Shown: positions 15,066-23,527, numbered from the stretch's first letter. The stretch is DNA of 29,252 nucleotides from JBDIVL01 sp039794405 (GCA_039794405.1 JBDIVL010000053.1:1-29252), one strand, 5' to 3'. Notes: generated by a model not told the origin, from the letters alone. A program made the numbers and translations.

Positions 15066-16310
15066 TCAAGGATACAAATAAAAATAATATGGTTTAAAAT
15101 AAAACTCCTCAAAATAATCCGGGTAATCCACTCCGGTATAAAGAGGCTCTTTCGTTCGTAATTGTCTTAGTTCTTCATCCGTTTCCCCACTAATATTTAA
15201 AAAATTCCGTACCGTTCTTGCCCCTCCAAAGAACGCATTTTCTACTGCGGCATTTGCCTCTTGCTTGTTATGAACCGTACCGGTGAGATATACTATGTTA
15301 TTTTTGGCATCTACAGATATTTCTGTGCTATGAACAAAAACGCTAAAAGTAAGCGCCGTTTCGACTTTTTCCTTAAGCTTATCATCATCTACCGGTAACC
15401 TTTGAGGAGCAATATTTAACTTATTTACAATATTTACTACATCCGACACCTGTGATACGACATCATTAGCATGCTGCTTATCATAAATTGTATTAACAGT
15501 GCCAAAGAGGTACACCCTGTTATTCTGAACTTCAACACGAATATCAAGGTGTTCCGTTGTAGGATCCCTTGATAATGCATTACGAACATTTTCAGCAACC
15601 GTAGAGTAACTGGGTAATATTCCGGGACGTACTATAAGCTGATTTTTAACTGCTGTAACCCCAATGATACTCTTAGTAATTTCTTTAGCAGCATTCTTTG
15701 CCTTGAGGCTGTCCACAGCACCTGTTAATGTTACTATCCCATTATGAACTTCCACGTCTATGTTTAATAAAATAACCCTTGGGTCTTTGTAAAGGGAATC
15801 TTCAATCATCCTCTTAATCTCTTCATCAGATTTTTCTACAGGTTCACTCAATGTATCTTGTATTTTTTTTTCAATTTTTGAAATATAGGGTGGTAAGAAT
15901 GTTTTTTCATCAAAGGTAATTTGATTTTGAAACCGGATGTGAGGAGTTACAAAAATACTATTAACAACTGATTTAGCACCCGCTACCATTTCTGCAATTC
16001 TAGCCGATTGTTCTCGAACGAAGGAGTTATTTACACACCCTGAAAGGGTAACGATACCATTTCTTGTTTGAACATCTATGAGATGGAAAGGTGTTGATTC
16101 ATCCGTCAAGAGCCTGGTTTCAATTGTAAATGTGATCCAATCATCTGTAATATTCCAATTTTCTGCACACATATTTGATGATCTGTTATTCAGGAGAATA
16201 CCTGCACAGAGAATAGTTGCAAAAAGAGTACGAAGGGCAAACTGATACCATTGAAGGGATAATGCCTTCCACAGTATCAGATCATCAATCTGTAATTTCA
16301 TCATCCTCAT
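15066..16310 (-). CDS. Exported protein with four BON domains
   Basis: A paralogue of the six-BON protein. The frame stays open upstream to 16373, but that extension reads through the dispersed-repeat word at about 16329-16347. The ATG at 16310 (M-R-M-M-K-L-Q), preceded by GAGGGATG, is therefore preferred, giving 414 residues. A hydrophobic segment at about 24-41 (F-A-T-I-L-C-A-G-I-L-L) suggests a signal peptide or anchor. BON repeats lie at about 58-122, 162-227, 237-300 and 307-372. They match BON repeats 1, 4, 5 and 6 of the longer protein, so repeats 2 and 3 are missing here, apart from a ~35-residue linker. The C-terminus is again aromatic (F-Y-F-K-P-Y-Y-F-Y-L-Y-P). An envelope stress role is inferred. 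Confidence 0.85.
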   Translation of the reverse strand: MRMMKLQIDDLILWKALSLQWYQFALRTLFATILCAGILLNNRSSNMCAENWNITDDWITFTIETRLLTDESTPFHLIDVQTRNGIVTLSGCVNNSFVREQSARIAEMVAGAKSVVNSIFVTPHIRFQNQITFDEKTFLPPYISKIEKKIQDTLSEPVEKSDEEIKRMIEDSLYKDPRVILLNIDVEVHNGIVTLTGAVDSLKAKNAAKEITKSIIGVTAVKNQLIVRPGILPSYSTVAENVRNALSRDPTTEHLDIRVEVQNNRVYLFGTVNTIYDKQHANDVVSQVSDVVNIVNKLNIAPQRLPVDDDKLKEKVETALTFSVFVHSTEISVDAKNNIVYLTGTVHNKQEANAAVENAFFGGARTVRNFLNISGETDEELRQLRTKEPLYTGVDYPDYFEEFYFKPYYFYLYP

Positions 16311-16325
16311 ATCACATCCCTCAAA

Positions 16326-16600
16326 TAAATTAGACCTCCGGCGACTTTTGTCCGTTGTTGAGATGCAAGGCATGGTTTTAGCCTTGCATCTCCCTGAATA
16401 CGTATATGAGAAGCAACTCTAAAGGGTTGCCCTACAGGGTTGGTTCAACCTCAATGTCAGTAAGTTAAGGATTATGTGAACCGAAACAACCCCCTTTGTC
16501 CCCCTTTTCTAAGGGGGAATTTTATTACAGGAAGCTTAACTTAATGACATTGGGTTCAATCTTGCAGATTGAACCATTTGTTTAGCACCGGAATGATAAT
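16326..16600. repeat. Dispersed repeat, copy E, apparently split by a small inverted-repeat element
   Basis: The block starts with TTAGACCTCCGGCGACTTTT. A TTGGTTCAA then breaks off at about 16449, and after about 100 nt the hairpin GGTTCAATC...GATTGAACC resumes at 16553-16575. The intervening DNA is bounded by inverted 18-mers (16452-16469 and 16535-16552, 17 of 18 matching; CAATGTCAGTAAGTTAAG on the left). Its middle has a C5TT...AAG5 stem (16500-16517) followed by AATTTTATT. No gene is seen. Confidence 0.6.
16500..16525 (+). terminator. Possible intrinsic terminator-like hairpin (plus strand)
   Basis: The stem CCCCCTT/AAGGGGG with a TTCT loop is followed by AATTTTATT. This resembles an intrinsic terminator read on the plus strand, but no plus-strand gene ends here. 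It sits inside the small inverted-repeat element, so it may be part of that element only. Confidence 0.3.
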
Positions 16601-16627
16601 TTTTGTTTTCGAATAAACTCTGAGCCT

Positions 16628-17356
16628 TCACCGGCCGGTATAATAATCGTTAAGCTGATTTTCGTATTCCTTATCGAAGGGTACTGACGGGTCGTATGCC
16701 GGGCTATCCTTAATAAGATCTCTTGAAAGGTTTACCAACACCTTCTCTGCACTCCAGTTTATCTCTCTTACCGATGAAGAGGGAACCAATACCATCTTAT
16801 CTATTAACTCACCGCTGGTATCTGCTACCAAATACCGTATTATCCAATTTCCATTATCTACAATGAGATCATCTAAACGGCCTGCACCATCATCACTCGC
16901 CTGAATATAATAACCAAAAACTTCCTTCGCACTCCGAAGATGCGGATATCTTATCCCGTTTATTTCTATTTCATCCATCTGCTCACTCTCTTTGGCAGGA
17001 GACAGCGACGACTCAAAATAATCACCGGCAGGCCATTGAGCCCGCCATCCATAATACCTGTCTAACCCGATCTGGTATTGGCGGGGAATAGGTTTTTCCA
17101 CATCAGCACGGGGACTGTTCTCTATCTTTTCTTTCGTTAGTAATACAGGAAATGTTTCTGACTGCCAGTCCGGTTCCCCAAAGAAGGCAGGAGAAATTAA
17201 TACCTTCCGGCCATGGATAAACCAATCGCTGGTATCAACAACAAGATACCGTATGGTCCACGCCACATCTTCAAAATAAAATCCGTCTACCTTGCCGATT
17301 ACGCCATCTTCTGCAAGAATCCTGTATCCGAACAAATATTTTATACTTTTTAACAT
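16628..17356 (-). CDS. Protein with two PRC-barrel domains (copy 2)
   Basis: A 242-residue paralogue of the protein at 12488-13141. Half one (about 2-75) begins K-Y-L-F-G-Y-R-I-L-A-E-D-G-V-I-G-K-V-D-G-F. Half two (about 143-220) begins V-F-G-Y-Y-I-Q-A-S-D-D-G-A-G-R-L-D-D-L. A linker with R-Y-Y-G-W-R and a run of acidic residues separates them. The C-terminal D-S-P-A-Y-D-P-S motif is shared with copy 1 (D-S-P-E-Y-D-S-S). No signal peptide is seen. The ATG follows AAGGAG, 21 nt after the stop of the dehydrogenase gene, so the two are probably cotranscribed. The binding partner is unknown; the neighbouring BON proteins are candidates by position only. Confidence 0.85.
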   Translation of the reverse strand: MLKSIKYLFGYRILAEDGVIGKVDGFYFEDVAWTIRYLVVDTSDWFIHGRKVLISPAFFGEPDWQSETFPVLLTKEKIENSPRADVEKPIPRQYQIGLDRYYGWRAQWPAGDYFESSLSPAKESEQMDEIEINGIRYPHLRSAKEVFGYYIQASDDGAGRLDDLIVDNGNWIIRYLVADTSGELIDKMVLVPSSSVREINWSAEKVLVNLSRDLIKDSPAYDPSVPFDKEYENQLNDYYTGR

Positions 17357-17377
17357 CGGTATTTCTCCTTGTGCAGA

Positions 17378-18388
17378 TTACTCCTTTGTTACAATATTTT
17401 TAGGATTATTTTTCGTAAATGATGTAATGTTGTCAACGGTAGTATCCAAAATGCGCTGCATAGCCTCACGAGTATAGAATGCACTATGAGGTGTAATGTA
17501 AACATTTTTCAAACGTAACAATATGTGATCTGCTAAAAGTGTTTCTAAATCGTGCTTTTTCTGGTAAACAGAACGCATCAGCTCAGCCTCTTCTTTAATA
17601 GTTGCCTCTTCTGGCAGTACATCCAAACCTGCAGCAGACACTTTTCCTTCTGCCAAAGCACGCACTAACGCCCGAATATCAACAACACTTCCACGTGAGG
17701 TATTAATGAATACCACTCCGTTCTTCATAATATTAAATTGGTCAGTTGAGATAAGGTTCTCTGTCGACTTACCTGCCGGAACGTGTATCGTTATAATATC
17801 GGAAATGGATAAGACCTTGTCCATGGGGGCATAGCAAAATCCAAGCTTCGACGCTATTTCCTCTTTTGGCTTTACATCAAACGCCAGAACTTCCATGCCA
17901 AATCCCTTTGCAATTTCAATCACACAAAGTCCTATGCCCCCGGTGCCAACGACACCTAACCTTTTACCACGTAAGTCGAATCCCATAAGGTTCTGGAGAG
18001 AAAAATCCCCTCTGATGGTACGTTCTACAGCCTTTGTAATCTTGTGGCTAATACTCAGAAGGAGTCCGAAAACATGCTCTGCTACAGTATTTTTACCATA
18101 ATCAGGCACATTGGAAACCATTATGCCGTTTTCATTGCAGAAGTTAATATCGATGTGGTCATATCCTGTAGATCGTGTAGTGATAAGTTTCAGGTGTTTA
18201 AATTTTTTCAAAACATCCGAACTGAGTTTTGAATAGATAAACGGTGAGATAATATCAGCATCTGTGCATTGATCAACGTTTGTCATTGTCAACGGCTCTT
18301 CGACAAATTTAACCGTATAATCTTTGCTTAACCTCTGCAGTTCATCCCGCTCCCAAGTTTCTATTTCGGAAAAAATAATTTTTGTCAT
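17378..18388 (-). CDS. D-isomer-specific 2-hydroxyacid dehydrogenase (D-lactate dehydrogenase-like)
   Basis: A 336-residue NAD-dependent dehydrogenase that would interconvert a 2-oxoacid and a D-2-hydroxyacid. The Rossmann motif is G-T-G-G-I-G (148-153). The catalytic set is Arg232 in N-T-S-R-G-S-V-V-D, the Glu pair at 260-261 in D-V-L-P-E-E, and His301 in I-T-P-H-S-A-F-Y-T. The substrate loop R-S-T-G-Y-D-H-I-D (72-80) and the overall pattern are closest to D-lactate dehydrogenase, but hydroxyisocaproate or glycerate-type substrates cannot be excluded. The ATG overlaps the TGA of the membrane protease gene by 4 nt, which indicates translational coupling. It ends 21 nt before the PRC-barrel gene. 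Confidence 0.88.
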   Translation of the reverse strand: MTKIIFSEIETWERDELQRLSKDYTVKFVEEPLTMTNVDQCTDADIISPFIYSKLSSDVLKKFKHLKLITTRSTGYDHIDINFCNENGIMVSNVPDYGKNTVAEHVFGLLLSISHKITKAVERTIRGDFSLQNLMGFDLRGKRLGVVGTGGIGLCVIEIAKGFGMEVLAFDVKPKEEIASKLGFCYAPMDKVLSISDIITIHVPAGKSTENLISTDQFNIMKNGVVFINTSRGSVVDIRALVRALAEGKVSAAGLDVLPEEATIKEEAELMRSVYQKKHDLETLLADHILLRLKNVYITPHSAFYTREAMQRILDTTVDNITSFTKNNPKNIVTKE

Positions 18389-19518
18389 GTGTATTCTTCT
18401 AAATCCATTCTTGCAGAGAAATATTGTAGAATATCTTTATAGGTAATAACGCCGATCAAGCTTCCACCATCAACAACCATAAGTCTATTGTTACCGGTAC
18501 GCCTCATAAGAGAAAGGGCTTTCAGGGCATCTGTTGATGGATCTACGGTATTCTGAGGCACGCATTTTTGAGTATAGTCTCCTACCGTGTGCAGGTACCA
18601 CTCGTTTCGGGGTATATCCTTTACCTTACCAACTTCTATACACCCTAAAAGATGCCCATTTTCCTGAACAGGAAACATTTTGTAATGATATTTGTAAAAA
18701 AATTCTTCTATAAATTGTTCTATAGGAAGAGAAGGTGACACGATAACGGGGTCGGTTCTCATAAAATAGCGTACTTTTTTTCCTTCGAGTATATTCCGGA
18801 GAACCACCTGTTGATAGGATAGCTGGGCTGCACCTTTTAAAAACATGCCAATCATAAAAAACCATATGCCACCAATAAAATTTCCCTGAAAGACACCCAG
18901 AATTCCAAAAACCATGAGAAAGATACCAAATCCTGATCCTACCCATGATGAAACCTTCGTTGCCCAACGGATATTACCTGACCATTTCCAGAGAGCCGAC
19001 CGAAATACTCTCCCCCCATCAAGGGGAAAAGCAGGAAACATGTTAAAAGCTGCCAGAATAAGATTAATATATGAAAGATAACTAACCACACCTCTGACAG
19101 GAACTAGCGTGCCCTCCTTCGGAATAAGCACATTTACCCCCCAAAACGCAAACCCAAGGAAAACACTTGAAAGAGGACCTGCAATGGCCATGTAGAACTC
19201 GGTTTTCGCATTGGGGGGTTCATCGTCCATCTCGGCAACTCCTCCAAAAATAAACAAAGTAATTCCCTTCATGGGCAACCCATATTTCCTTGCAATAAAG
19301 GAGTGCCAGAATTCATGAAAAATAATTGACGCAAAAAACCCTAAAGCCCCGACAATTCCCATCCACCAGTACATTGCTGGATGCAGACCTCTAAGATAAT
19401 GTGGAAAAAATCCCCGGGCAAGGGTAATGGTAATAAGAAATGCAATGATGAGCCAACTGATATCAATCTTTACCTCAAATCCAAACAGGTTAAATAATCT
19501 GAATCTTCTTCCAAACAT
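18385..19518 (-). CDS. Site-2-type membrane zinc metalloprotease (M50) with C-terminal CBS pair
   Basis: A 377-residue polytopic membrane protein. The zinc motif HEFWH (68-72) lies in a membrane helix, and the third ligand motif N-M-F-P-A-F-P-L-D-G-G-R (159-170) is present, as expected for intramembrane S2P proteases that cut membrane-bound regulators. Further hydrophobic segments lie at about 20-36, 52-70, 108-130 and 190-226. Residues about 247-370 form two CBS domains (T-D-P-V-I-V and N-R-L-M-V-V-D-G-G-S-L-I-G-V-I-T), which usually sense adenine nucleotides. This is the SpoIVFB/Rip3-like architecture. The start follows GGAGG, and the stop overlaps the next gene. No obvious anti-sigma substrate is encoded in the window. 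Confidence 0.92.
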   Translation of the reverse strand: MFGRRFRLFNLFGFEVKIDISWLIIAFLITITLARGFFPHYLRGLHPAMYWWMGIVGALGFFASIIFHEFWHSFIARKYGLPMKGITLFIFGGVAEMDDEPPNAKTEFYMAIAGPLSSVFLGFAFWGVNVLIPKEGTLVPVRGVVSYLSYINLILAAFNMFPAFPLDGGRVFRSALWKWSGNIRWATKVSSWVGSGFGIFLMVFGILGVFQGNFIGGIWFFMIGMFLKGAAQLSYQQVVLRNILEGKKVRYFMRTDPVIVSPSLPIEQFIEEFFYKYHYKMFPVQENGHLLGCIEVGKVKDIPRNEWYLHTVGDYTQKCVPQNTVDPSTDALKALSLMRRTGNNRLMVVDGGSLIGVITYKDILQYFSARMDLEEYT

Positions 19519-19816
19519 TTTTCACCTCCAGGCCGTGTAAGACCAGGTTAAGCACAATAAACGCCTATTTACGGTTCATGGTTCAGTGTTCACGGTTGGT
19601 TGTTTTCCTCTCTTCAAATACTTCAATCTTCATCTCTCTAACCCTGAACCTAAGCAGTTATAAGTTTTCCATACTATCCGTAAATCTGTCGTTGGTATGG
19701 AGTAATGGTGCAATGGAGTATTGAAGTTGCTTTCACAACAATATTTCATCACTCCATTACTTCACAATCAAGGGTTTTGGTTGCGGCCTCACCGCACCAT
19801 GAGTGAACAGAGTTAT
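19519..19816. other. Gene-free spacer between the treT-like gene and the M50 protease gene
   Basis: No open frame is supported here. The spacer has GTTCA-rich words (CGGTTCATGGTTCAGTGTTC, 19571-19590). It also has an imperfect inverted pair (19710-19725 and 19745-19760, 13 of 16 matching, built on AATGGAGT/ACTCCATT) that could fold after the end of the treT-like gene. No U-tract follows it on the minus strand, so it is not a clear terminator. The gap separates the ATPase-treT unit from the protease unit. Confidence 0.4.
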
Positions 19817-21070
19817 TTATACAAGGAAGGGCTCCTTGAGCTGATAAACGGTTTCAAATGATCCAAACAGATCAAGATACTGTTCCAGGAGGCGTATCAT
19901 AAGAAATTTATCTTTTACCGTTTCCCTTGCCCTTTTACCCATCTCATCCCGCAATTGTTTGTTCTTGAGTAATCCGACGAGCCTTTCCGCTGCTTCCTCA
20001 ACAGATGATACCAGGTAGCCATTCACCCCGTCCTCTATCTGATAACGTATCCCGCCGACATCCCCACCAATCACGGGGGTGCCTTTCCACATAGCCTCCG
20101 CTACGGTCAAACCAAAACCTTCCCGAATCGATTTTTGAATGACAACCGATGCCTTCCGCTGAAGGGCATTTACCAATGCCGTATCCTGATGGGAAAGGAT
20201 AATAATCCGTTCTTCCCGGTTCTCGATTAAAGAATCATACACCTCCTCGCCTTCAGGATCATCTGTAGCAATATTACCGAGGAGTACAAGAGTGGAATCT
20301 AACTCTTTTCTCGCCAGCTTGAATGCCTTGATAGTACCTTCAGGATCTTTCCAGCGATCAAAACGGGAAATTTGTACCACAAGAGGAAGATCAGTTGGAA
20401 TCTTATAATGGTTCAAACGTTCCATGATTTCTGCTTCCGGCATCTCCCGGTTTTTTATAGAAAAGGGATTTATTGCAGGCAGAAAAAATACCTGTGGGGT
20501 ATTCAATTTCTGCTGATATTCCTTAATCGATAAAATTACAGCATCATACCTCTCCACAATAGGAACCAGATAATCCCATAGTTCCCTGTGAGGATTCGAC
20601 AGATCAACGTGGCATCGCCAAATCCACGGTCCATTCTTTTTGTAATACCTTACCATGGGAAGGGGTTGTGGATCATGGATAATTACCATATTATGTTCCA
20701 GGTGATTCCGCATGGCATTCTCATATACAATGTCCTCATATATCTTCAGCTTACGATCTGTCAGATTGATTTTTCCACCTTGCAGGGCATTGTGGATTTT
20801 TTTGGTAGTTGTAAAAAAGTCTGGCGATCCCTGCATCACCCTCCACCCGGTTTTTATCCCTGCGCTGTTCATTAAAAGTGTTAAAGATGACAGCATCTCG
20901 GCGACACCGCCCCCATAATAAGTCGAATTTACATGAACAACGTGAAGGTCTCTGAGTTCCCTGGCTTTTTGCATGATCCGGTTTACCGCTTCACTCCCGA
21001 TAAATTTTTCATAATTTTCGACCTTAACGAGTCTATGGTCTCCTATCACCTGGAACCTCCTCTGTTTCAT
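19817..21070 (-). CDS. Trehalose synthase-type glycosyltransferase (TreT-like, GT4)
   Basis: A 417-residue GT-B glycosyltransferase. TreT joins NDP-glucose and glucose to trehalose, and is best known from Thermococcales and related organisms. The N-terminal acceptor domain has H-V-N-S-T-Y-Y-G-G-G-V-A-E-M-L (46-60) and I-H-D-P-Q-P-L-P (131-138). The donor domain has S-R-F-D-R-W-K-D-P (235-243) and the GT4 signature R-E-G-F-G-L-T-V-A-E-A (316-326), followed by P-V-I-G-G-D-V-G-G-I. Length and motif order fit TreT closely; a glucosylglycerate-type GT4 enzyme is the main alternative. The start is only 19 nt after the atpG stop, so it is probably the last gene of the ATPase operon, which is unusual. 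It lacks a strong ribosome-binding site. Confidence 0.82.
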   Translation of the reverse strand: MKQRRFQVIGDHRLVKVENYEKFIGSEAVNRIMQKARELRDLHVVHVNSTYYGGGVAEMLSSLTLLMNSAGIKTGWRVMQGSPDFFTTTKKIHNALQGGKINLTDRKLKIYEDIVYENAMRNHLEHNMVIIHDPQPLPMVRYYKKNGPWIWRCHVDLSNPHRELWDYLVPIVERYDAVILSIKEYQQKLNTPQVFFLPAINPFSIKNREMPEAEIMERLNHYKIPTDLPLVVQISRFDRWKDPEGTIKAFKLARKELDSTLVLLGNIATDDPEGEEVYDSLIENREERIIILSHQDTALVNALQRKASVVIQKSIREGFGLTVAEAMWKGTPVIGGDVGGIRYQIEDGVNGYLVSSVEEAAERLVGLLKNKQLRDEMGKRARETVKDKFLMIRLLEQYLDLFGSFETVYQLKEPFLV

Positions 21071-21089
21071 GTATTTTTGAAATCATCTG

Positions 21090-21971
21090 CTAATATTCTG
21101 TCAGCACCTCATAACCGGCAATAATATCCATAATTTCCGAGGTAATTAAATCCTGCCGTTGTTGATTAAACTGGGCACTAAGCTGCTCAAGACGGTCTTG
21201 AATGCTTTTCTCCGCAGCCTGCATTGATGATAAACGACTCGCATTCTCACTTGCCAGGGATTCAGCAAATGCACGATACAGAAGAAAAAAAAGGTATTGC
21301 CGGACCAGCGAAGAGAATAACTGATTCCAATCCATGGTATACATCGGCCGTGTCCGTGTAGGCCATTCTTTTTTTTCCAAACTGCGAAGCCATTCCATAT
21401 TGACAGGGAGAAGGTATACCATGCGGGGATTATATGCCGAACCAGATAACCGCCCATGGTAAAAAACGACAATTTGGTCAATATCCCTACGGTAACGCAG
21501 GTCTTCTAGTTTAATCAATATTTCCTGAACCATTGGTGTGATGCCATCAACTGATCCAGGAACTGAAAATTGCTCTTCTATACGCTGACCTGTTCCCTGA
21601 AGTCGTGCAGTAACCCGTATGCCAACCCCAAAAACGACCCGATTTTCCGGCTTTTGAAGTTTACTCATTTTGTCAATTGCAAAAGATGCAATCCTGTCAT
21701 TAAACTGCCCGCACATACCTTGATCAGAACCAAAAATCACTGCGCAGAGATTGCCTTCCTGTGTTTGAGCCCTTTCTATCACTTTATCTGGTTCTTTTTT
21801 TAAGAGGAATTGGAATCCTAATTCTACGGACCGATTAAATTCTGCCAGGGACTTTAGCGCCCTCTCATATTGCCGAATATTGACCGAGGCCATAATTTTC
21901 ATCGTTTTAACAATCGATTGCAGTTCCTGAGTACTATGAAGTTTTTCTCTTAATGATTCCAAAGTTTCCAT
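21090..21971 (-). CDS. atpG: N-ATPase subunit gamma
   Basis: A 293-residue central-stalk subunit that couples rotation of the c ring to the catalytic alpha/beta hexamer. The N-terminal coil M-E-T-L-E-S-L-R-E-K-L with I-V-K-T-M-K-I-M-A-S-V (20-30) and the C-terminal coil with E-N-A-S-R-L-S-S-M-Q-A-A-E and R-Q-D-L-I-T-S-E-I-M-D-I-I-A-G are the two ends of the gamma family. The middle Rossmann-like part holds V-I-F-G-S-D-Q-G-M-C-G-Q-F-N, the usual G-x-D-x-G-L-C-G-x-F-N loop. It is diverged from housekeeping gamma, as expected for N-ATPases. Only one base separates it from atpA, and it is last in the canonical atpDCQRBEFAG order. Confidence 0.93.
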   Translation of the reverse strand: METLESLREKLHSTQELQSIVKTMKIMASVNIRQYERALKSLAEFNRSVELGFQFLLKKEPDKVIERAQTQEGNLCAVIFGSDQGMCGQFNDRIASFAIDKMSKLQKPENRVVFGVGIRVTARLQGTGQRIEEQFSVPGSVDGITPMVQEILIKLEDLRYRRDIDQIVVFYHGRLSGSAYNPRMVYLLPVNMEWLRSLEKKEWPTRTRPMYTMDWNQLFSSLVRQYLFFLLYRAFAESLASENASRLSSMQAAEKSIQDRLEQLSAQFNQQRQDLITSEIMDIIAGYEVLTEY

Positions 21972-21972
21972 A

Positions 21973-23526
21973 CTAATCCTTTTCTTCTTTTTTCTGCAAA
22001 GGTCCTACTACTTTTTCTGCTACACGAAGAATTGCACCTTTATCATCGTCACGTAACTTTTCCCCTTTTAAAATCCGCTTGACTACATCAGGCAACGCTT
22101 CCCGGATTACTTTTCGAACTGCCTTTTCAGCGTCAACAACTCCACGAAGGGGTACGGGATCAAAAACTCCTTCTATTACCGTCAATAGAGCGGCAATCTG
22201 CTCTGGAACAGACATGAGATCATACTTTGATTGCTTTAAAACCTCACGGATACGATGACCCCGTTCAAGTGTTTTCCGGGTCCTCTCGTCAAGCTTGGTA
22301 CCAAAACGGGCAAATGATTCTAATTCTTCAAATTGAGAATATGCAAGGCGTAGATCACCGGCAATTTCATGATATGCTGGTAATTGTGCTTTTCCTCCCA
22401 CACGGGAAACCGATTTTCCAACATCCAGAGGTGGTAAAACTCCCTTTTGAAATAATCCGGGAGAGAGATAAATTTGACCGTCGGTAATAGAAATCAGATT
22501 GGTCGGGATATATGCCGATATATTTTGAGCCTGGGTTTCAATAATGGGTAGTGCAGTCAAAGAACCACCGCCATATTCCCCGCGTAAACGGGTAGACCGC
22601 TCAAGCATACGTGAATGGACATAGAATATATCACCCGGATACGCCTCACGCGCAGGTGGCCTGTGAAGAAGTAAAGATAATTCCCGGTACGCACGCGCAT
22701 GGCGGGTTAAATCATCATATACAATGAGGGCATCTCCTCCTTGTTCCATGAAATATTCAGCCATAGTAGTGGCAGCATAGGGAGCAACGAATCTTAAACC
22801 GGGAGGATCTTCTCCGCTCGATACCACCACAATGCATCTCTCCATTATTCCGTATTGTTGAAAATCATCGATTACTCTCGCAACACCGGAACTTCTCTGT
22901 GCGATGGCACAGTACACACAAAAAACATCGTTGTCTCTCTGATTGATTATTGCATCCACTGCAATGGATGTTTTACCCGTTTGGCGGTCACCGAGAATCA
23001 ATTCCCGTTGTCCCCTCCCGATAGGAACCAAGGCATCTATTGCCAAAATACCTGTTTGGAGTGGAACACTTACCGGATCACGTTCAAATATTCCCGGCGC
23101 CTCCCGTTCCACTGGTTTCCGTTGTGCAGTGCGGACGGATCCCCGTTCATCTAACGGGCGGCCAAGAGGATCAATCACACGGCCAAGGAGGGCCTTGCCT
23201 ACCGGCACATCCAAAATCCGTCCCGTACGATATGCCTCATTATTCGCTTGTATCGCTTCTGATTTATCCAGCAGGACGACCCCTACTTCATCTGGATCAA
23301 GATTAAACGCTATGCCCATCATATTTCCCGGAAAGCGTATTAATTCATTGTATTTAACCGTAGATAATCCCTTCACATGTGCAATGCCTTTCTCTACAGA
23401 ACTTACCTTACCAATTTCCCGAGATTTAAGTTTTGCCGTATGTTCTTGAAGCAGCCTGTCAAGGGTTTTAAACGTATCGCCAAGAACAGCCTGTAACTCC
23501 CCATTATTCTTTTTCGTTTTTGCCAT
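21973..23526 (-). CDS. atpA: N-ATPase subunit alpha
   Basis: A 517-residue non-catalytic nucleotide-binding subunit of the F1 head. The P-loop is GDRQTGKT (179-186), the usual alpha form. The region with V-V-S-S-G-E-D-P-P-G-L-R-F-V-A-P-Y and the sequence Y-P-G-D-I-F-Y-V-H-S-R-M-L-E-R are intact. The N-terminus is longer than the beta-barrel alone and begins in a helical lysine-rich stretch. Length and motifs are normal. It abuts atpF (one-base gap) upstream and atpG downstream, so all three are clearly in one transcript. Confidence 0.96.
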   Translation of the reverse strand: MAKTKKNNGELQAVLGDTFKTLDRLLQEHTAKLKSREIGKVSSVEKGIAHVKGLSTVKYNELIRFPGNMMGIAFNLDPDEVGVVLLDKSEAIQANNEAYRTGRILDVPVGKALLGRVIDPLGRPLDERGSVRTAQRKPVEREAPGIFERDPVSVPLQTGILAIDALVPIGRGQRELILGDRQTGKTSIAVDAIINQRDNDVFCVYCAIAQRSSGVARVIDDFQQYGIMERCIVVVSSGEDPPGLRFVAPYAATTMAEYFMEQGGDALIVYDDLTRHARAYRELSLLLHRPPAREAYPGDIFYVHSRMLERSTRLRGEYGGGSLTALPIIETQAQNISAYIPTNLISITDGQIYLSPGLFQKGVLPPLDVGKSVSRVGGKAQLPAYHEIAGDLRLAYSQFEELESFARFGTKLDERTRKTLERGHRIREVLKQSKYDLMSVPEQIAALLTVIEGVFDPVPLRGVVDAEKAVRKVIREALPDVVKRILKGEKLRDDDKGAILRVAEKVVGPLQKKEEKD

Positions 23527-23527
23527 C

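Noticed and set aside
16311..16373. Upstream start of the four-BON protein
   Set aside because: The added codons read through the dispersed-repeat word GACCTCCGGCGACTTTT, and a better start with GAGGGATG lies at 16310.
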